This document shows positions 1-7,678 of a stretch of DNA of 64,000 nt, piece after piece. The translations under genes and the position numbers were made by a program. Below the pieces are notes generated by a model, which was not told where the DNA came from, made no database searches, and was given only the letters and a program-made list of their open reading frames with translations. The first letter of the stretch is position 1, and every line of letters starts with the position of its first letter. The DNA comes from Aphodovivens sp036306585 (lineage in GTDB: Bacteria > Actinomycetota > Coriobacteriia > Coriobacteriales > Eggerthellaceae): assembly GCA_036306585.1 (NCBI GenBank), contig JAXJZF010000006.1:62001-126000 (forward strand), in the 5' to 3' direction.

Positions 1-1
1 C

Positions 2-496
2 GAGGGCGTGCTGTCCGTCGACGAGCGGGCGCGCGTGGACGCGCTGGTGCGCAAAACCGTCCCCCGGGAATCGCTAGTGGGCGTGCTCATGGCATCGCCG
101 GCGGGTTTTCGCGTGGTGGAAAGCGCCGGGCGCGGTATCGAGCAACACAGCGTGTTCCGCTGGCAGCTGGAAGGTGGCGCGCTGGTGGAAGCCGAGGACC
201 TTGCCGCCTCGGCGCGGTTCGTCGCGGATGTGCTCAACGAATGGATCGGGGGTCTAGGGCGGCAGGAGCGCCGCATCGCTGTCGATGCCCTGTTCGAAGC
301 GCTGCGCGCGTCGGGTGCAACCGACATGTTCGAGGTGCTGTCGGGCGGGCCGAAAACGATCGGCTTGCTGGTGGGGGCAGCCCGTCGCACACCTCCTCGG
401 GCCCGCGGCGTCATCGTTGACCAGATGAAGCGACTGTCGGGAATAGCGGCGCGCAGGGCCAGAGCTGTGGGAATTGCATATTTTACCAGCGGGTAA
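2..496 (+). CDS. C-terminal part of a DUF2974/Mbeg1-like protein (5' end outside window)
   Basis: The reading frame is open from the first complete codon at base 2, so the gene starts upstream of the window. The visible 164 residues match the C-terminal half of Mbeg1-like (DUF2974, class-3-lipase-like) proteins: a segment around residues 50-65 that ends the alpha/beta domain (FRWQLEGGALV), then a helical tail with the family-typical pattern LNEWIGGLGRQERR followed by VDALFEALRASGATDMFE. The lipase-type nucleophile region would lie upstream and is not visible, so activity cannot be judged. The gene ends 60 bp before lysA. Family assignment is by recalled pattern only; I am fairly sure of the coding call, less of the family. 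Confidence 0.65.
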   Translation, partial: EGVLSVDERARVDALVRKTVPRESLVGVLMASPAGFRVVESAGRGIEQHSVFRWQLEGGALVEAEDLAASARFVADVLNEWIGGLGRQERRIAVDALFEALRASGATDMFEVLSGGPKTIGLLVGAARRTPPRARGVIVDQMKRLSGIAARRARAVGIAYFTSG

Positions 497-556
497 CTGC
501 GACGGCGCGCAGCGATGGTAGACTGTTCGGGCATTATACGAACGAAAGGAATTCTC

Positions 557-1912
557 ATGTCGCTGCCTGCCTCCGACCGTACCAAGCAACCCGATAACCT
601 CACCACCATGGACCTGGGCGCCGTCCTGCCGCGCACGGCGGAGGTCCGTGACGACCACCTGTTCGTGGGCGGCGTCGACATGGTCGAACTCGCCCACGAG
701 ATGGGCACCGCCCTGTACGTGATGGACGAGGCGGATTTGCGCTCCCGCATGGAGGAGTACCGTGAGGCGTTCCGCAGCCGCTATGCTAACTCCGACGTGC
801 TCTATGCCAGCAAGGCGTTCCAGAACAAGGAGATGATGCGCATCGTCGACGACGAGCGGCTGTGCCTGGACGTGTCGGGCGGCGGCGAGCTGGCGTGTGC
901 CCAGGCGGCGGGATTCCCCATGGAGCGCGTGTTCGTGCACGGTAACAATAAGACGCCGCAGGAGCTGCGTGAAGCCATCCAGGCGGGCGTAGGGCGCATC
1001 GTGGTGGACAGCCGCATCGAGCTTGGCCGCGTGTCGCAGATCGCCGGCGAGCTGGGCGTGACCCAGCCCATCTATATGCGTATCACTCCCGGCGTCGAAG
1101 CCGACACGCACGAGTACATCCGCACCGGCTGCGAGGACTCGAAGTTCGGCTTCACCATGCTGGACGATTTCGCGTTCCGCTGCGTGAAGGATGCTATGGA
1201 GGCGCCCAACGTGAAGCTGGTGGGCTTGCATTGCCACATCGGCTCGCAGATATTCGCGCTGCATTCGTTCCGCGAGGCGGTTGCGGTGATGGTGGAGCTG
1301 ATGTCGCGCATCCACGATGAATACGGTCTGGTCATCGAAGAGCTTGACCTGGGCGGCGGCCTGGGCATCGCCTACACCGCCACCGACAAGCCCTCCAGCA
1401 TCGAGGACTTCGCCGAGTGCACGGTGAACGCCGTGAAGGATTACTGCGCGCAATATGACGTGCCCCTGCCGCGCATCCTGGTGGAGCCGGGCCGCAGCCT
1501 GGTGGCCAACGCCGGCGTCACGCTGTACACCGTGGGCATCCTGAAGACGCTGCCGAACATCCGCAAGTACGTTGCGGTCGACGGCGGCATGTCCGACAAC
1601 ATCCGTACCGCCCTCTACCACGCCGACTATGAGCCGACCATCGCCAACAAGGCGGGCCAGCCGCGCACCGAGATCGTCACCCTGTGCGGCAAGCACTGCG
1701 AAAGCGGCGACGCCGTGGTGGTGGATATGCCGCTGCAACATCCCGAGCTGGGCGACATCGTGGCGGTGTTCGGCACCGGCGCATACTGCTATTCCATGTC
1801 CAGCAACTACAATGGGCAGCCCCGTCCTGCTATCGTGTTCGTCAAGGACGGCGAGGCCCGCGTGACCACGCGTCGCGAAACGTACGCCGACCTGCTTGCG
1901 CGCGACATTTAG
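557..1912 (+). CDS. lysA: Diaminopimelate decarboxylase
   Basis: Fold-type III PLP enzyme that decarboxylates meso-diaminopimelate to L-lysine, the last step of lysine synthesis. The 451-residue product has the PLP-lysine motif VLYASKAF (Lys86), the phosphate-binding and substrate-pocket motifs GLHCHIGSQ, GGGLGIAY and VEPGRSLV, and the C-terminal CGKHCESGD and GAYCYSMSSNYN segments of the second barrel domain. Length is slightly above the usual 420-440, due to an N-terminal extension. The ATG at 557 follows AAAGGA with good spacing; a start at 515 in the same frame lacks a ribosome binding site. It is followed after 8 bp by hom, so the two likely form an aspartate-family operon. Confidence 0.96.
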   Translation: MSLPASDRTKQPDNLTTMDLGAVLPRTAEVRDDHLFVGGVDMVELAHEMGTALYVMDEADLRSRMEEYREAFRSRYANSDVLYASKAFQNKEMMRIVDDERLCLDVSGGGELACAQAAGFPMERVFVHGNNKTPQELREAIQAGVGRIVVDSRIELGRVSQIAGELGVTQPIYMRITPGVEADTHEYIRTGCEDSKFGFTMLDDFAFRCVKDAMEAPNVKLVGLHCHIGSQIFALHSFREAVAVMVELMSRIHDEYGLVIEELDLGGGLGIAYTATDKPSSIEDFAECTVNAVKDYCAQYDVPLPRILVEPGRSLVANAGVTLYTVGILKTLPNIRKYVAVDGGMSDNIRTALYHADYEPTIANKAGQPRTEIVTLCGKHCESGDAVVVDMPLQHPELGDIVAVFGTGAYCYSMSSNYNGQPRPAIVFVKDGEARVTTRRETYADLLARDI

Positions 1913-1920
1913 GAGAAACG

Positions 1921-3207
1921 ATGACGGTAAAGATCGGATTGGTGGGCACCGGCACCGTAGGGTGCGGTTGCCTGGATGTGCTGAAGGCGCACCGGCAGGA
2001 GTTCCAGCGCCATTTCGGCGTGGACGTGCAGCTGGTGCGTGTGTGCTCGCGTCGCCCGGTGCAGGCTGAGGCCTACGGATTGCTGGATATCTATACCCCC
2101 GATTACCGCGATGTGGTGAACGACCCGTCCATCGACATCGTCGTCGAGCTCATCGGCGGCACCACGGTCGCCCATGACGTGGTGTGCGAGGCGCTGCGCG
2201 CGGGCAAGCACGTGGTGACTGCCAACAAGGCCCTTATGGCAACCTACGGCGAGGAGATCATGGGCCTCGCCGACGAAATGGGCTGCGAGATCGCCTTCGA
2301 GGCCAGCGTGGGCGGCGGCATCCCCATCATCGGGCCGATGAAGCATTCCCTTACCGCCAACCGCGTGGATTCCGTGATGGGCATCGTGAACGGCACCACC
2401 AACTACATGCTCACGCAGATGGTCAACGAGGGCATCAGCTACGAGGAGGCGCTTGCCGAAGCCCAGGAGAAGGGCTATGCCGAAGCCGACCCCTCTGCTG
2501 ACGTCGACGGCCTGGATGCGGCGGCGAAGATCGCCATCCTGGCATCCATCGCATTCAACTCGCGCGTGACGCTTGCCGACGTGCACGCCGAGGGCATCCG
2601 CCGCATCACCACCACCGATCTGGACACCGCCCACGACATGGGCTATTGCGTGAAGCTGCTTGCCATCGCGCACCGCTGCGACGAGGGCATCGACGTGCGC
2701 GTGCATCCCACGATGATCCCTGCAACGCACCAGCTGGCCGCCGTGAACGGGGCGTTCAACGCGATCTACGTGACCGGAGATTCCGTGGGTGAGACGATGT
2801 TCTTCGGCCAGGGGGCGGGAAGTGGCCCCACCGCAAGCGCGGTGATGGGCGATGTGCTGGAGGTTGCACGCCACATCGAGCTGGGCTGTGGGCCCATCGT
2901 GGGGTGCACCTGCACCGACGATTTGCCGATCATGCCCATCGACCAGCTGCGCACGAAGTATTACATCCGCTTCACCGTTGCGGACCGCGCCGGCGTGCTG
3001 GCGGCCATGGCAACCGTGTTCGCCCAGCATAGCGTGAGCGTGCACTCGGTGGTGCAGCGCGGCGAGCGTAACAGCGACGAGGTGTACATCGTGTATGTGA
3101 CGCATACTGCGTGCGAGAAGGACATTCGCGAGGTGCTGGCCGACATCGCCGACCTCGATGACGTGCTGCGCGACGAGCCCAACGTCATCCGCGTGGAGGA
3201 TCGCTAG
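1921..3207 (+). CDS. hom: Homoserine dehydrogenase
   Basis: NAD(P)-dependent reduction of aspartate semialdehyde to homoserine, the branch point to methionine and threonine. The 428-residue protein shows the Rossmann motif GLVGTGTVGCG at the N terminus, the ANKALMA segment, the family signature EASVGGGIPIIG and NGTTNYML in the catalytic domain, and a C-terminal ACT domain from about residue 350 (YYIRFTVADRAGVLAAMA), the usual site of threonine feedback inhibition. ATG at 1921 lies just after an AGGAGAAA ribosome binding site that overlaps the end of lysA, so the pair is probably cotranscribed. Homoserine made here would feed metA and metY found about 12 kb downstream. Confidence 0.96.
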   Translation: MTVKIGLVGTGTVGCGCLDVLKAHRQEFQRHFGVDVQLVRVCSRRPVQAEAYGLLDIYTPDYRDVVNDPSIDIVVELIGGTTVAHDVVCEALRAGKHVVTANKALMATYGEEIMGLADEMGCEIAFEASVGGGIPIIGPMKHSLTANRVDSVMGIVNGTTNYMLTQMVNEGISYEEALAEAQEKGYAEADPSADVDGLDAAAKIAILASIAFNSRVTLADVHAEGIRRITTTDLDTAHDMGYCVKLLAIAHRCDEGIDVRVHPTMIPATHQLAAVNGAFNAIYVTGDSVGETMFFGQGAGSGPTASAVMGDVLEVARHIELGCGPIVGCTCTDDLPIMPIDQLRTKYYIRFTVADRAGVLAAMATVFAQHSVSVHSVVQRGERNSDEVYIVYVTHTACEKDIREVLADIADLDDVLRDEPNVIRVEDR

Positions 3208-3212
3208 CCCCC

Positions 3213-3893
3213 ATGGATCGCATAGGCGTCATCTTCGACTGCGACGGAACGCTCATCGACTCGATGGGCGTGTGGCATGCTTTGGAAGCCGAGCTCGCGC
3301 GTCGGGCAGGCGTGGTGCTGAGTACCGAGGACAGCCAGACGCTCACCACGCTGAACATCCCGGAGTCGGCGCAGTTCTTCCACGACCGCTTCGGCTTGGG
3401 AAAATCGGGCGAAGAGGTGGTGAGCATGATGGATGAGATCATGCTGGTCTACTACCGTACGCGCGCTGAGGCGCGCCCGGGGGCGCTGGCGTTCATGGAT
3501 GCGCTGGCACAGCGCGGTGTGACGATGAGCGTGGCATCGTCGAGCCCCCAGGAGTTCTTGCGGGCGGGGCTTGCCTGCGCCGGCATCGCGCCCTATTTGA
3601 GCGCCATCGTGTCCGTCGAGGATGTCCATTCGAACAAACGCCATCCGAAGGTGTACCTCCATACGCGCGAGCTCATGGGGACGCCGCTTGCCGCCACATG
3701 GGGGTTCGAAGACGCTGTGTACGCTATCCGCACGCTCAGCGCGGCGGGATTCGGCACCGTGGGCGTGTACGATCACGACAATTCCGGCACGTGGGAGGAG
3801 CTCTCCATCGAAGCCGATCTGGCAATCCGCAGCTTCGAGGGGCTGGATGCCGACGAATTCCTGGAGCTGGTGCGCCGCCGCGCGCAACGCTGA
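3213..3893 (+). CDS. HAD-superfamily phosphatase (subfamily IA)
   Basis: Haloacid-dehalogenase-type hydrolase of 226 residues, probably a phosphatase or beta-phosphoglucomutase-like enzyme. Motif I is DCDGTLID (nucleophile Asp9, acid Asp11), motif II is the Ser-rich SVASSSP, the motif III lysine lies in SNKRHPKVY, and WGFEDA takes the place of the usual GD-S/ED loop. An alpha-helical cap lies between motif I and II (about residues 20-85). It begins 5 bp after hom, in the same direction, so it is probably in the lysA-hom operon. Because homoserine phosphorylation or phosphoserine metabolism would both fit, the substrate cannot be assigned. Confidence 0.85.
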   Translation: MDRIGVIFDCDGTLIDSMGVWHALEAELARRAGVVLSTEDSQTLTTLNIPESAQFFHDRFGLGKSGEEVVSMMDEIMLVYYRTRAEARPGALAFMDALAQRGVTMSVASSSPQEFLRAGLACAGIAPYLSAIVSVEDVHSNKRHPKVYLHTRELMGTPLAATWGFEDAVYAIRTLSAAGFGTVGVYDHDNSGTWEELSIEADLAIRSFEGLDADEFLELVRRRAQR

Positions 3894-3927
3894 GTCTTCG
3901 CGCGGCGGCGCACCAGCGCGCTTGCGT

Positions 3928-4467
3928 TTACAGCGCGGTCCCTCTCTTCGGGATGAAAAACCCGTCCATGTTCGCATGCTCGTGTTCGAGCAGCTTCACC
4001 TTGGTGGCGATGCCGCCGCCAAAACCGGTAAGACTGCCGTTTGCGCCCACCACGCGATGGCAGGGCACGATCACGCACAGCGGGTTATGGCCCACCGCTC
4101 CGCCAACCGCGCGCGCCGACGAACGCTTGCCCGATTCCTCTTCCAGTCGCTTCGCGATGTCGCCGTAAGTGACGGTTTCGCCGTAGGGGATGTCGGCGAG
4201 AATGCGCCACACGCGCTTTTGGAAAACGGAACCGCCGGGGTTGAGGGGAAGCTCGTGCGGGTCGGGCTGTTCGCCGGCGAAATAGCGGTTGAGCCACATG
4301 CATGCCTGGCTGAGCACGGGATGCGCGTCGACGGGGTTCATCTTTTCCTTCAGGCCATAGCCGAAATAACGGCCCTCGTTGAACCAGCAGCCTACGAGCG
4401 TCTTACCGTCGGTGGCAAGGGTGAGCGATCCGATGAGGTCGGTGGGATATGCGATGCTGGAGATCAT
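3928..4467 (-). CDS. ogt: Methylated-DNA--[protein]-cysteine S-methyltransferase
   Basis: Suicide DNA-repair protein that transfers the methyl group of O6-methylguanine to its own cysteine. The 179-residue product has the C-terminal MGMT domain with the active-site motif IVPCHRVV (Cys136), the helix-turn-helix YGETVTYGDIA, the arginine-finger region SSARAVGGAVGHNPL and the C-terminal GFGGG turn. The N-terminal about 75 residues form the usual alpha/beta cap. The start at 4467 (ATG) follows a GGAAAGGAAG ribosome binding site; a longer open frame upstream overlaps alkA and has no initiation signal. It lies 17 bp downstream of alkA on the same strand, so the two form an alkylation-repair operon. 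Confidence 0.95.
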   Translation of the reverse strand: MISSIAYPTDLIGSLTLATDGKTLVGCWFNEGRYFGYGLKEKMNPVDAHPVLSQACMWLNRYFAGEQPDPHELPLNPGGSVFQKRVWRILADIPYGETVTYGDIAKRLEEESGKRSSARAVGGAVGHNPLCVIVPCHRVVGANGSLTGFGGGIATKVKLLEHEHANMDGFFIPKRGTAL

Positions 4468-4484
4468 GCTGCTTCCTTTCCGAG

Positions 4485-5462
4485 CTAGCCGAGGGAGTTC
4501 CAAAGGCACACGTTCGCGTAGGCGCGCCAAGGCCGCCACGCTTCCGCAGCATGTAGGCGCTGGGCGGGGGTGAGCTGAGGCAACGCGTGCTTCACGCCGA
4601 TATCGGTTTCCAAGAACGCGTCGGGGTAGTGCAGCGCGCGCATGGCGATGTAGTTGGCCGACCAGGGGCCGATGCCCTTCACGGTGAGCAGTCGCTCCAT
4701 CTGCTCGGGCGCGCTTGCTGCGGGGCTCAGGTCCAGCTGGTCTTCCGTGACGAGGCGCGCCAGCTCGGCGATGACGCGGGAGCGCGTGCGCACCACGCCC
4801 AGCTGCCCCAGGGCGTCCTCGATGGGGTCGAGCGCAAGGAGGTCGCTCGCGGTGGGGAACAGGTGCGTGAGCCCCGGGATTTCTGTTTCGATGGCCGTCC
4901 CGTAGGCTTGCACGATGCGGGCGGCAAGTTTGTTGGCGGCCCGTACGGAGATTTGCTGCCCCAAGATGGCGCGCACGGAGATCTCGAAGGGATCGAACGC
5001 CCCGGGTACGCGCGTGCCGAGTACGGCGGCGCCGGGGACGAGCTCGTCGAGCTGCCGGATTCCCTCGTGGACGGCCTGCGGATCGCAGTCGATGTCGAAT
5101 TGCTGGTGCAAACGGGCTTCCACCTGCGACAGCGCCGGCTTCAGTGAGGCGCTTACGTTCACGGCGAGCCGGCTTTCCGCGGGTTCGTCGGAGACACGCA
5201 CCCAACCTGTCAGGTCTCCGCCGTCCGCGCCGACGCCTTGCAGGCGCACCGCGCGCGTGTACGAGACGTCGTCGATGAGCTCCACCCCGGCAAGCTCGCG
5301 CGTCTTGAAGAACGCGAGCAGCTGCCGGAAATCGAAGGGCTTGCGGTAGGGCAGGTAGAACGAGACGTGCTCCGACGATGGAGCTGCCGCCTGCGCTCGA
5401 GCGCGGCTTTCCTCGGAGTTCATGTCGTCAACACGGATGCTCCCCATAATGCTCTTCATCAC
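4485..5462 (-). CDS. alkA: DNA-3-methyladenine glycosylase II (AlkA type)
   Basis: Base-excision enzyme that removes alkylated purines. The 325-residue protein has an AlkA N-terminal beta domain (about residues 30-135), then a HhH-GPD fold: the hairpin LLTVKGIGPWSANYI and the catalytic aspartate in FLETDIGV (Asp287). There is no Ada-type zinc or HTH domain at the N terminus, unlike the Ada-AlkA fusions common in actinobacteria, though an extra about 30 residues precede the beta domain. Several in-frame ATG codons occur at the start (Met1, 2, 6, 14); the ribosome binding site GAGGA upstream favours one of the first two. Operon with ogt. Confidence 0.92.
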   Translation of the reverse strand: MMKSIMGSIRVDDMNSEESRARAQAAAPSSEHVSFYLPYRKPFDFRQLLAFFKTRELAGVELIDDVSYTRAVRLQGVGADGGDLTGWVRVSDEPAESRLAVNVSASLKPALSQVEARLHQQFDIDCDPQAVHEGIRQLDELVPGAAVLGTRVPGAFDPFEISVRAILGQQISVRAANKLAARIVQAYGTAIETEIPGLTHLFPTASDLLALDPIEDALGQLGVVRTRSRVIAELARLVTEDQLDLSPAASAPEQMERLLTVKGIGPWSANYIAMRALHYPDAFLETDIGVKHALPQLTPAQRLHAAEAWRPWRAYANVCLWNSLG

Positions 5463-5595
5463 GATAGCACCTATCCTCGATGTGCGCGCTTGCCGGAAAT
5501 GCTTGCGCGGCTAGCATGCATGGTATCACTGAGCGCTCCGCTGAACAGGCGGTTGCAATCGGGTTGGGTGATGACGATCGAAAGAGGTTCGCGCT

Positions 5596-5880
5596 ATGAA
5601 GAAGGATCCGGGAAACACGGGAGAGCAGTTCCCGCAGCCGGTGTTCATCGCGGCCAGCTATGACGAGCAGGGCGTGCCCAACGCCATGAACGTGGCGTGG
5701 AGCGGCGAGAAGCGTTTCATCGGCGAGATCGTGAACACGCGCGTGGACGACTCCATCCTCGACGACGAGGGCCACGTCGATTTCGATAAGATGCGTCCGA
5801 TCGTCTACGACTCCGCCCGCTGCATCTACCGCGTGGTCGGCGAGGGGGTCGGTGGCGCCTGGGAGCCGGCAGGTCTCTGA
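5596..5880 (+). pseudogene. Internally deleted flavin reductase-like (FMN-binding split barrel) gene
   Basis: The open frame encodes 94 residues and has a good ribosome binding site. Residues 1-35 (QPVFIAASYDEQGVPNAMNVAW) match the N terminus of flavoredoxin-type flavin reductases, and residues 40-94 (FIGEIVNTRVDDSIL, then IVYDSARCIYRVVGEGVGGAW) match their C terminus. The roughly 90-100 residues normally between, including most of the FMN-binding barrel and dimer core, are missing, with the joint near base 5705. The reading frame stays open. I infer an in-frame internal deletion leaving a non-functional relic; a functional mini-protein is possible but unlikely. The split was recognised from family knowledge, not from an alignment. 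Confidence 0.72.
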
Positions 5881-6110
5881 TGTTACTGCCGCACGCGTTG
5901 TGGGTGGGACGAATCCAATGCGAGCGGTTGTGGCGAGCTTGATCAAGGGTCGATGATTCGGTTGTCCCCATGGGCGATATATGCCCGTTTTGTCGCGCAT
6001 GGGGCAGATTGCGGTCGCTCTGCTAAGATGCGCAGGGCGTTCGGTGCGGTGCTGTTGTTCCGCCGTACAGCTGCCGGGCGCCGTGTAAGTTCGAAGAGAA
6101 GGGAACCGCC

Positions 6111-7028
6111 ATGCAGGCTCGTGCCATACACCGTTGCATCCATGTGCTCGACCTTGAGAAATCCATTGCTTTCTACCAAAAAGCGCTGGGGATGGAGGTC
6201 GTTGGCCGTATGGGACCTGAAGATGGCTCGTGGGAGAACGTTTTCATGGGTAACGAATCCACTGGGTTCCAGTTGGAGCTCACTTGGAACCGTGGGCGCG
6301 AGGAGCCCTACATCAACGGTGGCCGCGATACGCATCTGGCTTTTTCGGTGCCCGATCTGGATGCTGCTCGCAAGCTGCACGAGGAGATGGGCTGCATCTG
6401 CTTTGTGAACGAGCGCATGGGCATCTACTTCATCGAGGATCCTGACGGCTGCTGGCTGGAAATCGTCCCCGATGGACGCGACGACAACCGCGCTCAAATC
6501 GGCGTCGACGTGCTGGCCGCCCTGCGTCGTCGACGTAGCGTGCGCCATTATACCGGGGAGTGCATCCCTGATGAGAAGGTCGAGCGCGTGTTGGAGGCGG
6601 GCTTGCTGTCCGCATCGGGCCACGGTCTGCGCCCGTGGGAGTTCGTGGTCGTGCGCGAGCGCGTCGCGCTCGATGCGCTGGCGGGTTGCCGCGATGCTGG
6701 CGCGCAGATGCTTTCCGGCGCCGATGCCGCCATCGTGGTGGTCGCCAAGTCCGAAGCTGCCGACACGTGGATTGAGGACTGCTCCATTGCCATGGCGAAC
6801 ATGCATCTTCAGGCCGATGCGCTGGGGTTGGGTAGCTGTTGGATCCAAGGCCGCATGCGCACCGCGTCCGACGGTCGTTCCACGAATGATTACGTAGGCG
6901 ACCTACTGGGCATCCCCTCAGGCTATGAGCTGGAGGCCATCCTGTCGCTCGGTTTCCCTGAAAGCCACCGTGAGCCGAACCGACTCACCGACGACCTGCG
7001 TGCCAAAGTGCACCGCGAGAAGTTCTAA
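6111..7028 (+). CDS. Glyoxalase I-like (VOC) / nitroreductase fusion protein
   Basis: A 305-residue two-domain protein. Residues 1-125 are a vicinal-oxygen-chelate domain of the lactoylglutathione lyase type (HVLDLEKSIAFYQKALGMEV, GNESTGFQLELTWN, HLAFSVPDLDAA, YFIEDPDGCWLEIV), keeping the His and Glu ligand positions. Residues 135-305 are a short nitroreductase-family flavoprotein domain (RRSVRHYTGECIPDEKVERVLEAG, GLRPWEFVVV, ADALGLGSCWIQGR, SLGFPES). The joining segment is only about 10 residues and in frame. Domain fusion suggests detoxification of an electrophile followed by, or coupled to, flavin-dependent reduction. ATG at 6111 follows GAAGGGA. A hairpin lies just downstream. Confidence 0.85.
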   Translation: MQARAIHRCIHVLDLEKSIAFYQKALGMEVVGRMGPEDGSWENVFMGNESTGFQLELTWNRGREEPYINGGRDTHLAFSVPDLDAARKLHEEMGCICFVNERMGIYFIEDPDGCWLEIVPDGRDDNRAQIGVDVLAALRRRRSVRHYTGECIPDEKVERVLEAGLLSASGHGLRPWEFVVVRERVALDALAGCRDAGAQMLSGADAAIVVVAKSEAADTWIEDCSIAMANMHLQADALGLGSCWIQGRMRTASDGRSTNDYVGDLLGIPSGYELEAILSLGFPESHREPNRLTDDLRAKVHREKF

Positions 7029-7038
7029 AGACATTGGC

Positions 7039-7070
7039 GAGAGGCGCCGCCCAAGTGGGCGCCGCCTCTC
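7039..7070 (+). terminator. Hairpin after the glyoxalase-nitroreductase gene
   Basis: GAGAGGCGCCGCCC pairs with GGGCGCCGCCTCTC across a 4-base AAGT loop, with one mismatch, 10 bp after the stop codon. No clear T run follows, so it may act as a weak or factor-assisted terminator. Confidence 0.6.
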
Positions 7071-7078
7071 GTTAGCGG

Positions 7079-7678
7079 ATGTTGCCGTGTGAGCATCTAT
7101 GGGTCGTGTTGTTGCCACGGCATGGCCTCCCAATGCATGTCGTGCGGCAGGGTTGGCGGCGCCGCCTCTGCCAATGGCTGCGATCCCGCCGGCACCGCCG
7201 CTAATATCGCCGCCAGATCCAGTTTTCCTTCTGATTTTGTAACCAAATTCCAGTTGTGGACGAGCCGTCGCCGGTCTCCAGGATTCTAGAGACGCGAGGG
7301 GGATTCAGCGCACCTCTCCGAACAGGCATGATATAAACCGCTGTCAAACCCCGTCTGTTTTCCGGGCGTGCAAACCCTCTTTCTGCCATCATTGCTCGTC
7401 CACAACTGGAGTTTGGTAGCAGCGCGAGGCGATTTTTTGGATCTGGCGAGGCCCGAGGGAGTTTCAGGGGGCGGGTCCTGTTTCTTGTCGTCTATCTGCG
7501 ATCAGAGTGGCTGCCGAAGAACTTACTTCGTGACGGCCGCCTCCAATCCGGAGATTGACAACATGTGAGCGGAAGGGCGTTCAATGGCAAGCATGTGTTT
7601 TCGTGCCGCTGAGCAGGGAATATGCAGCATCTGAACCCAGGGTAGCATGCGCACCGCAACTGATGCGCGTTTACGGTC
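7079..7678. other. 600-bp stretch without a convincing gene
   Basis: Only short open frames without ribosome binding sites or family resemblance occur here. GC content is visibly lower than in neighbouring genes. The one structured element is the inverted repeat at 7242-7417, listed separately. The rest (7418-7678) lies downstream of the membrane-protein gene on the minus strand and shows no strong hairpin with a T tract. Confidence 0.6.
7242..7417. repeat. MITE-like element with 24-bp terminal inverted repeats
   Basis: Bases 7242-7265 and 7394-7417 are inverted copies of one 24-bp sequence with a single mismatch; the outer end begins ACCAAAT/ACCAAAC and the shared core is CCAGTTGTGGACGAGC. 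They bound 128 bp of non-coding DNA. Size and arrangement fit a miniature inverted-repeat element or the ends of a decayed insertion. No target-site duplication could be seen, so an mRNA-level or protein-binding role is possible instead. Confidence 0.5.

Noticed and set aside
254..1741. Long minus-strand open frame of about 495 codons across lysA
   Set aside because: It is antisense to a clear lysA, with His/Val/Leu/Ala-rich composition caused by GC-rich third codon positions.
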